Below, in pieces: positions 9,056-16,537 of a stretch of 64,000 nucleotides of DNA. Origin of the DNA: Rhizobium tumorigenes (GTDB lineage: Bacteria > Pseudomonadota > Alphaproteobacteria > Rhizobiales > Rhizobiaceae); the NCBI RefSeq assembly GCF_003240565.2, contig NZ_CP117255.1, positions 2,170,001-2,234,000 of the forward strand. Reading direction: 5' to 3'. The translations under genes and the position numbers were made by a program. Every line of letters begins with the position of its first letter. Position 1 is the stretch's first letter. The notes below the pieces were generated by a model. It was not told the origin of the DNA. It did not search any database and saw only the letters and a program-made list of their open reading frames with translations.

Positions 9056-10090
9056 TCAGGCTGAAATGTCGATGCGTTGGCCGGACCTAGCGCTCTCAAT
9101 GGCGCCAAGCACCATGGCAAGGCTGCGGATATTGTCGCTGCTCACCGTCTCAGGAGGCCGCCCGGTCTTCACGGCCTCGAGGAAGCTGGCGATGACGCTG
9201 GCATGACCGTGGGTCTCCACCTCATGTTCAGGTCCGGGCACCTCGATCGGGGTAAAGCCATGCAGCAGCCCCTCCTCATTGCCGGCGACCGTCGCCTCGA
9301 AGGCGTCCTCGCCATCCCAGGTCAGCATGCCCTTCGAGCCTGTCAGCCGCCATTGGCTTTCCCAGCTCGTCCGCCGCCCCTCGGCACACCAGGAGCCGCG
9401 ATAGGTGAAGGTCACGTTATCCGAAAATTCGAAGATGGCGTGGGCAGATGCACCGTCGCGGTACCATGAGCCCTTCGGATTGGTCTCGACGCAATAGACG
9501 GTCAGCGGCTTGCGGTCGGCAACGAACCGCGCCGCATCGAAGGTGTGGATTGCCATGTCGAGCAGCAGCACATGGTCCATCTCATCGCGGAAACCGCCGA
9601 AATGCGGCCCGAGGAAGAAATCGCAGTGGATGCCGGTCAGTTCGCCGATGGCACCGCTTTCCACAAAGCGCCGCAGGCGCCGGATGCCGGCGATATAGCG
9701 GCGGTTCTGGATGATGGCGTGCACCTTGCCGGTCTCCGCGGCCAGTTCGATCAGTGCCGCACCTTCCGCCAGCGATGTCGCCATCGGCTTTTCCGAGAGC
9801 ACATGGCAGCCGGCTTTCAGCGCCGTCGACACGACGCCGAAGCGCGCAGCCGGAATGACGACGTCGAAAACCATGTCCGCCTTTGTCCGGGCGATGACAT
9901 CGCCGAGATCGGAGCCGATGACGGCACCCTCGAGACCGAACTCCTTGGCGAGGTTCTCAGCCGTCTCGCGGTTGAGATCGACGAGGCCGACAATTTTTAT
10001 GGCAGCGGCTACCGCCGGGTCAGATGCGATGGCGCGCAACCAGCCTTTGGACATAGCTCCGCACCCGCACAAAATGGCATTGAATGTCAA
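9056..10090 (-). CDS. Gfo/Idh/MocA family oxidoreductase (second copy)
   Basis: 344 residues. The start is a TTG at 10090: it has a good GGAGG ribosome site eight bases upstream, and any later start would remove the nucleotide-binding motif LCGCGAMSKG. The EKP motif is present as HVLSEKPMATS. The C-terminal domain includes HCDFFLGPHFGGF and the substrate-side block DHVLLLDMAIHTFDAARF. It is the first gene of the minus-strand sugar operon, divergent from lacI, and differs clearly from the oxidoreductase at 927-1970, so they probably act on different substrates or steps. Confidence 0.83.
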   Translation of the reverse strand: MTFNAILCGCGAMSKGWLRAIASDPAVAAAIKIVGLVDLNRETAENLAKEFGLEGAVIGSDLGDVIARTKADMVFDVVIPAARFGVVSTALKAGCHVLSEKPMATSLAEGAALIELAAETGKVHAIIQNRRYIAGIRRLRRFVESGAIGELTGIHCDFFLGPHFGGFRDEMDHVLLLDMAIHTFDAARFVADRKPLTVYCVETNPKGSWYRDGASAHAIFEFSDNVTFTYRGSWCAEGRRTSWESQWRLTGSKGMLTWDGEDAFEATVAGNEEGLLHGFTPIEVPGPEHEVETHGHASVIASFLEAVKTGRPPETVSSDNIRSLAMVLGAIESARSGQRIDISA

Positions 10091-10136
10091 AATCTTTTCC
10101 TCCGCCGGAGCGCGTCATCTCCCATGACAATGGCTC

Positions 10137-10150
10137 CGTAAACGTTTACG
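10137..10150. promoter_or_regulatory. LacI-family operator in the divergent promoter region
   Basis: CGTAAACGTTTACG is a perfect 14-bp palindrome with the central CG typical of LacI/GalR operators. It lies between the sugar operon (first gene starts at 10090, minus) and the LacI-family gene (starts at 10226, plus). A TTGACA on the minus strand (10180-10175) could be the operon -35, which would place the operator just downstream of the promoter, where it would block transcription. Confidence 0.75.
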
Positions 10151-10225
10151 AGACTAGTCGGAAATGTTTTGCTGTGTCAAGAGAGGGAAAAACGGAATTT
10201 GCCGACCGAAGGAAAAACGCCGCCG

Positions 10226-11263
10226 ATGAAGGGTATCCGACAGCTCGCCAAACACCTCGATATTTCGATCGGCACGGTCTCGCGCGCCCTCAATGGCAAG
10301 GCCGATGTCAATGCCGAGACGCGTCAGCGTGTGCTCGCAGCAGCCGTCGAACTCGGCTACGTCGCCAACCAATCCGGCAGAAGCCTGCGCCAGGGAACGA
10401 CCAACGTCATCGGCCTGATGATGGAATCGAGCAAGGAAACCAACGAGAACGGTGACAACTTCTTCCTCGGCCTGACCAGCGGGCTGCAGAGCGTACTATC
10501 GCGCCATAAGCTTGACCTTATCATGCTGCCCTGCCCCAGCGAGGAGGATCCGACCGAATACCTGCAGCGCATGGTCGCCCGCGGCATCGTCGACGGCATG
10601 ATCATCTCGGCAACGCAGCGAATCGACCACCGTCTGGACTTACTGTCGCGCACCAAGATCCCTTTCGTCACACTTGGCCGCAGCCGGTCTGGCGGCGAAT
10701 ATTCCTGGGTCGATCTCGATTTCGACGGCGTCGCAAACCGCTCCGTCGATAGGTTGATCGCCAAGGGCCACCGCCGCATTGCTGTCGCGGCACCATCCAA
10801 CGACGTCAATCTCGGTTATATCTTTATCGACGCCTATCGGAATGCCCTTAAGCGCCACGGCATCGCGTATGATGCGTCGCTGGTTTTCAGGGTCAAATCC
10901 AGCGAGCAAGGCGGCTACCAGGCGGCACACGAGATGCTGTTGCTCGACGACCGGCCAACGGCGATCATCCTCATCTACGAACTGATGGCGATCGGCCTTT
11001 ACCGCCGGCTGACAGAGGCAGGCGTCATTCCCGGCCGCGACCTCGCCGTCATCGGCTTTCGCGAGGAGCCCCGCGCAAAATTCCTGCAGCCGACGCTGAC
11101 CTGCTTTCGCATGTCCGTGCGCGATCTCGGTGTGGAGCTGGCCGAGACCCTGCTGGCCACCATGCCCGCCTACGCGTCCTTCTATCCGAAAGGCGCCTGC
11201 AACACGATCTGGCCGCTGGAACTGGTGCCGGGCGAAAGCGATGGCTTCGAGCGGAAATCCTGA
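10226..11263 (+). CDS. LacI family transcriptional regulator
   Basis: 345 residues. The start at 10226 opens directly on the LacI headpiece: MKGIRQLAKHLDISIGTVSR, followed by ALNGKADVNAETRQRVLAAA and the hinge-helix region GYVANQSGRSLRQGTTN. The remainder is a periplasmic-binding-protein-like sensor domain, with NVIGLMM at its beginning and PRDLAVIGF-like PGRDLAVIGFREEPRA. It is divergent from the sugar operon and is the obvious candidate to bind the palindrome at 10137. The inducer is probably the imported sugar or a keto-derivative. Confidence 0.92.
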   Translation: MKGIRQLAKHLDISIGTVSRALNGKADVNAETRQRVLAAAVELGYVANQSGRSLRQGTTNVIGLMMESSKETNENGDNFFLGLTSGLQSVLSRHKLDLIMLPCPSEEDPTEYLQRMVARGIVDGMIISATQRIDHRLDLLSRTKIPFVTLGRSRSGGEYSWVDLDFDGVANRSVDRLIAKGHRRIAVAAPSNDVNLGYIFIDAYRNALKRHGIAYDASLVFRVKSSEQGGYQAAHEMLLLDDRPTAIILIYELMAIGLYRRLTEAGVIPGRDLAVIGFREEPRAKFLQPTLTCFRMSVRDLGVELAETLLATMPAYASFYPKGACNTIWPLELVPGESDGFERKS

Positions 11264-11350
11264 CGGCAGCGCCGAAACGCCGCAGCCAGCCATCGAAGCT
11301 TGCGGGATTGTCGACCGCGCGGCATTTAGGATGCAAAGCAGGAGCCGGCC

Positions 11351-11740
11351 GTGAGCGAAGAGACGACCACATTGTATGAAGCCATCGGTGGCGCGCCAAC
11401 GGTGCAGGCGCTGACCGATCGCTTCTATGCGCTGATGGATACGCTTCCCGAGGCCGCCCGCTGCCGCGCCATCCACCCGCCGAGCCTCGACGGCAGCCGG
11501 GAGAAATTCTACGAATACCTGACCGGCTATCTCGGCGGCCCTCCGCTCTACACAGACAAGCGCGGCCATCCCCGCCTGCGCAGCCGCCACTTGCCCGCAG
11601 CTATCGGACCACTTGAGCGCGACGAATGGCTGCTCTGTTTTCGCCGCGCACTGGATGAGACGATTGCCAGCGAGCAACTCAGGGGCATCATCTGGGAACC
11701 AGTCGAGCGCCTTGCCCACCATATGCAGAACAAGGAATAG
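11351..11740 (+). CDS. Truncated haemoglobin, group II
   Basis: 129 residues from a GTG preceded by AGGAG six bases upstream. The short 2-on-2 globin fold is recognisable: TLYEAIGGAPTVQALTDRFY, then YLGGPPLYTDKRGHPRLRSR, whose His in the GHPRLRSRHLP region includes the proximal ligand, and DEWLLCFRRALDE with the Trp (WG8) typical of group II. These cytoplasmic globins bind O2 and NO and are linked with oxidative or nitrosative stress. The next gene follows after 7 bp. Confidence 0.88.
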   Translation: MSEETTTLYEAIGGAPTVQALTDRFYALMDTLPEAARCRAIHPPSLDGSREKFYEYLTGYLGGPPLYTDKRGHPRLRSRHLPAAIGPLERDEWLLCFRRALDETIASEQLRGIIWEPVERLAHHMQNKE

Positions 11741-11747
11741 CAGCCCG

Positions 11748-12122
11748 ATGAACGCCTATGTCCGCCCTACCCTTCTGCTTATGTCCGGTATCTTCGGCTG
11801 CGCAGGCGTTGCCTTGGCCGCAGCCTCCGCGCATGCCGGCGGCGATACGCACCTGTTGGCGTCGGCGTCGGCGATGTGCCTTGCCCACGCGCCGGCCCTG
11901 CTGGCGCTCTACGTCGGGTATCGCAGCCTTCCCACCGCGCCGCTTGGCGGCCTGATGATGGGGCTCGGCACACTGCTGTTCACAGCCGATCTAATGGCGC
12001 TTTACGCACGGGGCGTCGGCCTGTTTCCGATGGCGGCCCCCATCGGCGGCTTCGCCATGATGGGCGGGTGGCTGGTCGTGGCGGCAGGCGCCTTCTTGCG
12101 GACAACACCGACGCCCGATTGA
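11748..12122 (+). CDS. DUF423 family small membrane protein
   Basis: 124 residues with four hydrophobic helices, beginning RPTLLLMSGIFGCAGVALAA. The AASAHAGGDTHLLASASAMCLAHAPALLAL segment fits the DUF423/YgdD family, which has no established function. It starts 7 bp after the truncated-haemoglobin gene and is probably in the same transcript, a neighbourhood that suggests a redox or iron-related setting but does not prove one. Confidence 0.75.
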   Translation: MNAYVRPTLLLMSGIFGCAGVALAAASAHAGGDTHLLASASAMCLAHAPALLALYVGYRSLPTAPLGGLMMGLGTLLFTADLMALYARGVGLFPMAAPIGGFAMMGGWLVVAAGAFLRTTPTPD

Positions 12123-12137
12123 GATCAGCCAGACGGC

Positions 12138-12452
12138 TCAGATGCCTTGGACAACGTTAAAACCCTCGAACACGGGATGGCCGATATAGACCGCCTTGTG
12201 ATCGCCGGCATTGCGGTGCGACTTTCGAAAGCTCTCGGACTTCGTCCAGTTGATGAAATCCGCCTCGTTGGCCCAGGTCGTGTGCGAGGAAAACAGCGTA
12301 TAGCCCTCGTCTTCGTTGGTCTTGCTGCGCAACAGCCGGAACTCGACGAAGCCCGGAACTTCCGGCAGGCTGGAATCGCGATTTCTCCAGATGGATTCGA
12401 ATTCCGCCTCCGAGCCGACGGCTACCTTGAAGCGGTTCATGGCGATATACAT
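12138..12452 (-). CDS. IsdG/HmuQ-like haem-degrading monooxygenase (ABM fold)
   Basis: 104 residues from the ATG at 12452, which has AAAGGGG five bases upstream. The catalytic triad of the IsdG family is in place: Asn6 (MYIAMNRF), Trp69 (FINWTKS) and His79 (RKSHRN), at almost the same spacing as in staphylococcal IsdG (N7, W66-67, H76-77). These enzymes open the haem ring in the cytoplasm and release iron. The gene is the third of a small minus-strand operon next to tonB and hmuPSTUV, which supports a haem-iron role. Confidence 0.82.
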   Translation of the reverse strand: MYIAMNRFKVAVGSEAEFESIWRNRDSSLPEVPGFVEFRLLRSKTNEDEGYTLFSSHTTWANEADFINWTKSESFRKSHRNAGDHKAVYIGHPVFEGFNVVQGI

Positions 12453-12481
12453 GGTCACCCCTTTCGACCCCTACGGGCCTT

Positions 12482-12754
12482 TCAAGCCTTGGAAGAATAT
12501 CGCCGATGTTTGCCCGATGCGCCGGCAAAGGCAACCACATTTCTGCCCGTCGCTGCATCGCGGCCGAAAGCTGCAACTGGCACCTCGCCCGGCGGACGGG
12601 CGGCCTCGCGTGGAAAGACAATGACATCAGGCGCATGGGGTGCTGTCGCCCGCTTTGACATCAGCGCGGAAATCTCCGGCACTGCAGCGCCACCCTCACC
12701 CGGCGCCAGCCTGTGAAGGCCGATCATATTCACGCTGTCGGAGCTATCGGTCAT
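12482..12754 (-). CDS. Small protein of unknown function in the DUF2325-haem monooxygenase operon
   Basis: 90 residues from the ATG at 12754, which overlaps the stop of the DUF2325 gene by 4 bp. I do not recognise the family. It has no signal peptide or membrane helix; the middle is acidic-to-neutral (EGGAAVPEISALMSKRATAP) and the C-terminus is basic (SGKHRRYSSKA). The downstream haem monooxygenase gene begins 29 bp later, so the three genes are probably one transcript. Confidence 0.55.
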   Translation of the reverse strand: MTDSSDSVNMIGLHRLAPGEGGAAVPEISALMSKRATAPHAPDVIVFPREAARPPGEVPVAAFGRDAATGRNVVAFAGASGKHRRYSSKA

Positions 12755-13146
12755 TGCGTCGCAACCCGGTCGTTCATGGTATGAAGGGCGCGCTCGAGGC
12801 TGGATTTGCTGCCGTTGCGCAAGGGGATAAAGATCTTTCCGTAGCGCTTGCAGCCGGTCTTGACCCTGAGGCAGGCATCGTGGCTGATACAGTCGATAGG
12901 GCAGAAGACGCAATCGACCGACTGCAGTGCGGTGTCGATGCGGGATACCGCTTCCCGCAGTCCGCCGTCATGGTGCAGCAGTTCTGCGCCGAAATTGCTG
13001 GCAATCTGGCGGAGATGGGCAACCTGGCAATCGCGGCCGCCGACATAGAGAAAGCTGCGGCCGTCCAGGCGGGATTTGCCCGTAGCCACTGGCGCAGCCT
13101 CGGCGATCGCTACCTCGCGGATATCCCTCTTGCCCTTGCGCGCCAT
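12751..13146 (-). CDS. DUF2325 domain protein
   Basis: 131 residues from the ATG at 13146 (an ATG at 13173 would add nine residues). The C-terminal 100 residues match DUF2325: FLYVGGRDCQVAHLRQIA, AELLHHDGGLREAV, and a Cys-rich block, CVFCPIDCISHDACLRVK followed by TGCKRYGK, ending in SSLERAL. The five to six clustered Cys plus His suggest a metal or haem/iron-sulphur site, which is inference. It leads the operon that ends with an IsdG-like enzyme, and a TGA-N9-TCA motif lies in its promoter region. Confidence 0.8.
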   Translation of the reverse strand: MARKGKRDIREVAIAEAAPVATGKSRLDGRSFLYVGGRDCQVAHLRQIASNFGAELLHHDGGLREAVSRIDTALQSVDCVFCPIDCISHDACLRVKTGCKRYGKIFIPLRNGSKSSLERALHTMNDRVATQ

Positions 13147-13240
13147 GCCATCACTCCGTTTTTCTGGTTTCATCCCTGCCCGATTTCGGCGGGCCTGGAG
13201 CGACCTTATTAAACTGGAGTATTCGAGTAAAGTATAAACT

Positions 13241-13255
13241 TGATTATTTTACTCA
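13241..13255. promoter_or_regulatory. Candidate RirA (IRO-type) iron box
   Basis: The AT-rich stretch between the tonB stop and the DUF2325 start contains TGA-N9-TCA (13241-13243 and 13253-13255), the core spacing of the iron-responsive operator bound by RirA in rhizobia. A longer inverted repeat GAGTAAA (13225-13231) / TTTACTC (13248-13254) overlaps it. The 6-base core is expected by chance every few kilobases, so position and AT-richness carry most of the weight. Confidence 0.4.
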
Positions 13256-13268
13256 TCTTATTTTCCCG

Positions 13269-14618
13269 TTAGTTGCCGGTGACCTGCACCTCCTGCGTGA
13301 AGGTCCAGCTGGGCTTTCCCCACTCCGGCGGCAGCGATGGAAACGGTGCGGCACGGCGAACGCCGTCGAGCACGGCGGCATCCAGATCGGGGACGCCGGA
13401 ACTGCGGGCGAGCGACACGGCACTCAGTTCGCCGCTGGCGCCGACCGTCAGCCGAACGCGTACGGTCATCGCTGCCGTCATTCGCCGGTATTCGGAGGGC
13501 ACGCGCACCGAGCGGCGGATGCGCGACTGTACCTTGCCGGGATAATTCGCGACGGCAGCGCTGCCTGATCCCTGGCGATTGCCGACTGCCGCCGAATTGC
13601 TGTCAGAGCGGGCCGTTTCAGTGCCTTCCGATGACCCTCGCTTGGAATCCTGCTCGTTTTCGCCCTTCGAGCCAGACTTCAGCTTCGCAGCTTTCGGCGG
13701 CGGCTTTTTCACCACTTCCTTCGGCTTCTGCACCTTCGGCGGTGGCGTCGGCTTCTCGATCGGCTTCACAGTCTCCTCTGGCGGAATGATTTCCGCTGGA
13801 GACGCGGGCACCGGCGGGACAGGCGTGGTCGCCGCATCGCTCGGAGGTGCCGCCGGGGGCTTCGTCTCCTCGAGCGGGACCTCGGTCGCTTGCGGCTGGA
13901 TAACAGTCGGTTCGGCCGGCACTTGCGCCGCAAGCACCTCCGGTTCCGGAGAAACGACGGTCTCGGGAGAGACCTGGCTCAACGCCTGAGTCGGCTGCGC
14001 CGGATCGGGCTGGATAGCCTCAGGCACCGGTTCAGACGGCTGGACAGCGGGTGCGGGTTCGGTCTGTTGCGGCTCGACCGGCGTGACTTCGGCCGTTTCA
14101 GTCTTGCTCGGCTGGACGGCCTCGGCAACGATCTCGTCGGGCTTGGGAGGTTCCTTGTTCTCTTCGCCCGAGGCCTGCTGGTCTGCGTCGCCGTTTCCAA
14201 GCATGACGACACTGACGCTGTCGCCGGCATCCTCGACAGGATTTTCCGGCAACGTCACGACGGCCGTCATCAGCGCCGAAAACACCGCTACGTGAAAAAG
14301 CAGCGAGCAAAGGCTTGCCGCAAGACTAGCCGTCCTCGTTCCCGCGCGGACCGACCTTGGCACGTCCGGCAGCGGATCGATCGGCGGCGCTGCGGTGCCG
14401 GCTTCTGCGGCCGCGTCGGGATGCGCCGGATAGGACGCGATGCGGGTAAGGCGCGCATAGTGGACGACCGCCTCGGCAGCGGGCGGACGCGGGAGCTCGT
14501 CCAGTCCCAACAGCTCGTGGGCCGGAAAGGTCGGCGGCGTGTTGTCGTTGACAACGGCTCCCATGCGCGGATCGATGCCGGCAAATGGTCTGGATCGGGA
14601 CTTGGCTGGACTGGTCAT
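13269..14618 (-). CDS. tonB: TonB energy-transducing protein
   Basis: 449 residues from the ATG at 14618 (an ATG at 14627 is also possible). After an unusually long cytoplasmic N-terminus of about 95 residues comes one membrane helix (about 97-121) containing the Ser105-x3-His109 pair that corresponds to the functional S/H motif of E. coli TonB. A long Pro/Glu/Lys-rich periplasmic spanner follows, then the C-terminal TonB domain with YPGKVQSRIRRSVRVP and DLDAAVLDGVRRAAPFPSLP. It couples proton-motive force to outer-membrane haem and siderophore receptors. The upstream secreted-protein gene and the divergent hmuPSTUV operon match the R. leguminosarum arrangement. Confidence 0.9.
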   Translation of the reverse strand: MTSPAKSRSRPFAGIDPRMGAVVNDNTPPTFPAHELLGLDELPRPPAAEAVVHYARLTRIASYPAHPDAAAEAGTAAPPIDPLPDVPRSVRAGTRTASLAASLCSLLFHVAVFSALMTAVVTLPENPVEDAGDSVSVVMLGNGDADQQASGEENKEPPKPDEIVAEAVQPSKTETAEVTPVEPQQTEPAPAVQPSEPVPEAIQPDPAQPTQALSQVSPETVVSPEPEVLAAQVPAEPTVIQPQATEVPLEETKPPAAPPSDAATTPVPPVPASPAEIIPPEETVKPIEKPTPPPKVQKPKEVVKKPPPKAAKLKSGSKGENEQDSKRGSSEGTETARSDSNSAAVGNRQGSGSAAVANYPGKVQSRIRRSVRVPSEYRRMTAAMTVRVRLTVGASGELSAVSLARSSGVPDLDAAVLDGVRRAAPFPSLPPEWGKPSWTFTQEVQVTGN

Positions 14619-14680
14619 GCGCTGCATCCGCCGTTCGGGGAGTAGGCGGGCGGCCGGGATCAACCCCGACGCCCGGGATT

Positions 14681-15109
14681 TCAACCCTCGAAGGGGATTG
14701 ACGTCTGCGACCGGGTCGTCAGCGCTGCCTTGCATTCTCCGGCGGCCGGCCCGTCACAAACCGGCGTGTCGTTGACGATGACCCGGGTGACCGCCTCGCA
14801 CTTGAGGTTCGGCATATCGAATTGCCGCACCCGCTTCTTGCCGACCGGCAGATCGCGGAAATCGAGCACGGTACCTTTGTCGACGGCGTTCTTTTCGTTG
14901 AAAAATGCCAGTTCAAAGGAGATCTTCGCAATCGGCGTCGCCATGTCGTTTTCGGCGACGAAGGTCATCATGCACCCCTTGGCCGATGGCGTAAGGGCAT
15001 TGAGCTCGACATTCAGGCGAGCGGCAACCGGTGTCTGTTGCTGGGCCGACGCGGAACCCGCGATGACAGCATTGCAGACAAATAAACAGACGATCGTCTT
15101 CAAGCGCAT
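14681..15109 (-). CDS. Secreted protein of unknown function preceding tonB
   Basis: 142 residues from the ATG at 15109, which has an AGGAGAG ribosome site. Residues 1-23 form a Sec signal peptide (VCLFVCNAVIAGSASAQ). The mature part has four Cys at KGCMM, LKCEA, PVCDG and GECKA, likely two disulphides, and beta-rich segments. It corresponds in position to the small gene upstream of tonB in other rhizobia. Its 62-bp distance to tonB and shared direction suggest one iron-regulated transcript; no biochemical role can be read from sequence. Confidence 0.72.
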   Translation of the reverse strand: MRLKTIVCLFVCNAVIAGSASAQQQTPVAARLNVELNALTPSAKGCMMTFVAENDMATPIAKISFELAFFNEKNAVDKGTVLDFRDLPVGKKRVRQFDMPNLKCEAVTRVIVNDTPVCDGPAAGECKAALTTRSQTSIPFEG

Positions 15110-15211
15110 AGGGCTCTCCTGCACCGGTTCAGGGCGGCAACGACCTTGAGGTGCGTCGCCTGCAAATTTAAACTTGACTCAGTTAGTATCCTATTGCGTC
15201 TTTAGGAAACC

Positions 15212-15457
15212 ATGACTATGAGAGTCAAGATAAAACTCCGGGTAGACCGGCCCGATCCCATGATTTTGCAGGCAAAAATAAGCCAGATGATTGCTGATAA
15301 GACGCCAGCGACCCCACCGCCGCATACGGTGCAGACGGTCAGGACGATCGAGAGCGCGGAGATCTTTCGCGGTCAGAACGAGATCGTCATTCGGCATGAA
15401 GATTTCACTTACCGACTGAAAATCACCCGACAGGGCAAACTGATACTCAACAAATAG
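15212..15457 (+). CDS. hmuP: Haemin uptake protein HmuP
   Basis: 81 residues; ATG codons at 15212 and 15218 are both possible after the AGGAAA ribosome site. The C-terminal half has the HmuP signature: SAEIFRGQNEIVIRHEDFTY then RLKITRQGKLILNK. HmuP is a small cytoplasmic protein required for haem uptake; in Bradyrhizobium it acts with Irr as a co-activator of the outer-membrane haem receptor gene. It heads hmuPSTUV, divergent from the secreted protein-tonB genes. Confidence 0.88.
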   Translation: MTMRVKIKLRVDRPDPMILQAKISQMIADKTPATPPPHTVQTVRTIESAEIFRGQNEIVIRHEDFTYRLKITRQGKLILNK

Positions 15458-15468
15458 GGCATTTGACG

Positions 15469-16527
15469 ATGACGACCCCCACCCGACCAAGCCCCGCCGA
15501 AATCCGCAGCTTCCGCGCCGAGAACCCGAAGATGCGCGAACGCGATATCGCAGCCCGCCTCGGCATCTCCGAGGCCGCCCTCGTGGCCGCCGAAGTAGGC
15601 CTCACGGCCATCCGTATCGACGCCAGCGCCAATCGCTTTCTGGAGCATGTGGAAAGTCTCGGCGAAGTGCTCGCCCTGTCGCGAAACGAAAGCGCCGTGC
15701 ACGAAAAGATCGGCATCTACGAGAACATCAAGACCGGCAAGCATTCCGCCATCGTGCTGGGCGAAAACATCGATCTCCGGATTTTCCCGTCCCGCTGGGT
15801 GCACGGCTTTGCAGTCACCAAGACGGACGGTACCGACGTCAAGCTGAGCCTGCAGTTCTTCGACAAGGCCGGCAGCGCCGTCCACAAGGTCCATCTGCGC
15901 CCCGCCTCCGATGTTGCCGCCTATCATGCGATGGTGGCGGCACTCCGTATCGAGGACCAGTCCCAGGAACTCGTCGAGGACATGTCCGGCTATGACAAGG
16001 GAAGCATCGACGGCGAGGTCAGCCGCGACGAATTGCGCGACCACTGGGGCCAGATGAGGGATACCCATGAGTTCATCGGCCTGCTGAAGAAGCTGAAGAT
16101 TGGCCGCCAGTCTGCCCTCCGGACAGTCGGCGATGATTACGCCTGGAAGCTAGACGGCAGCGCCGTCGAAACCATGCTGGAGGCTGCCGCCGCAGATGGC
16201 CTGCCCATCATGTGCTTCGTCGGCAATGACGGCATCATCCAGATCCATTCCGGCCCGGTCGCCAGCATCAAGACGATGGGTCCGTGGATCAACGTGATGG
16301 ACCCCACCTTCCATCTTCACCTGCGTCTCGACCACATCGCCGAGGCATGGGCGGTGCGCAAGCCGACCGCCGACGGCCATGTGAGCTCGCTTGAGGCCTA
16401 TGGCGCCGATGGCGAGATGATCATCCAGTTCTTCGGCAAGCGCAAGGAAGGCTCCGACGAGCGTCCAGAATGGCGCAATATCATCGAGGCCTTGCCGAAA
16501 ATGGCAGCCGAAAGCGTTGCAGCCTGA
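15469..16527 (+). CDS. hmuS: Haemin-degrading factor HmuS
   Basis: 352 residues from the ATG at 15469; a TTG two codons earlier is less likely. HmuS/ChuS proteins are built from two similar halves, visible here as ENIDLRIFPSRWVHGFAV and NDGIIQIHSGPVASIKTMG with the following NVMDPTFHLHLRLDHIAEAW. The protein binds haem in the cytoplasm and helps release its iron. The gene follows hmuP after 11 bp. Confidence 0.93.
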   Translation: MTTPTRPSPAEIRSFRAENPKMRERDIAARLGISEAALVAAEVGLTAIRIDASANRFLEHVESLGEVLALSRNESAVHEKIGIYENIKTGKHSAIVLGENIDLRIFPSRWVHGFAVTKTDGTDVKLSLQFFDKAGSAVHKVHLRPASDVAAYHAMVAALRIEDQSQELVEDMSGYDKGSIDGEVSRDELRDHWGQMRDTHEFIGLLKKLKIGRQSALRTVGDDYAWKLDGSAVETMLEAAAADGLPIMCFVGNDGIIQIHSGPVASIKTMGPWINVMDPTFHLHLRLDHIAEAWAVRKPTADGHVSSLEAYGADGEMIIQFFGKRKEGSDERPEWRNIIEALPKMAAESVAA

Positions 16528-16537
16528 GGATCAGACG

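Noticed and set aside
15160..15211. Irr or RirA box in the hmuP/secreted-protein divergent region
   Set aside because: TTGACTCAGTTAG shows only a partial dyad and does not fit TGA-N9-TCA or the Irr element well enough to be listed.
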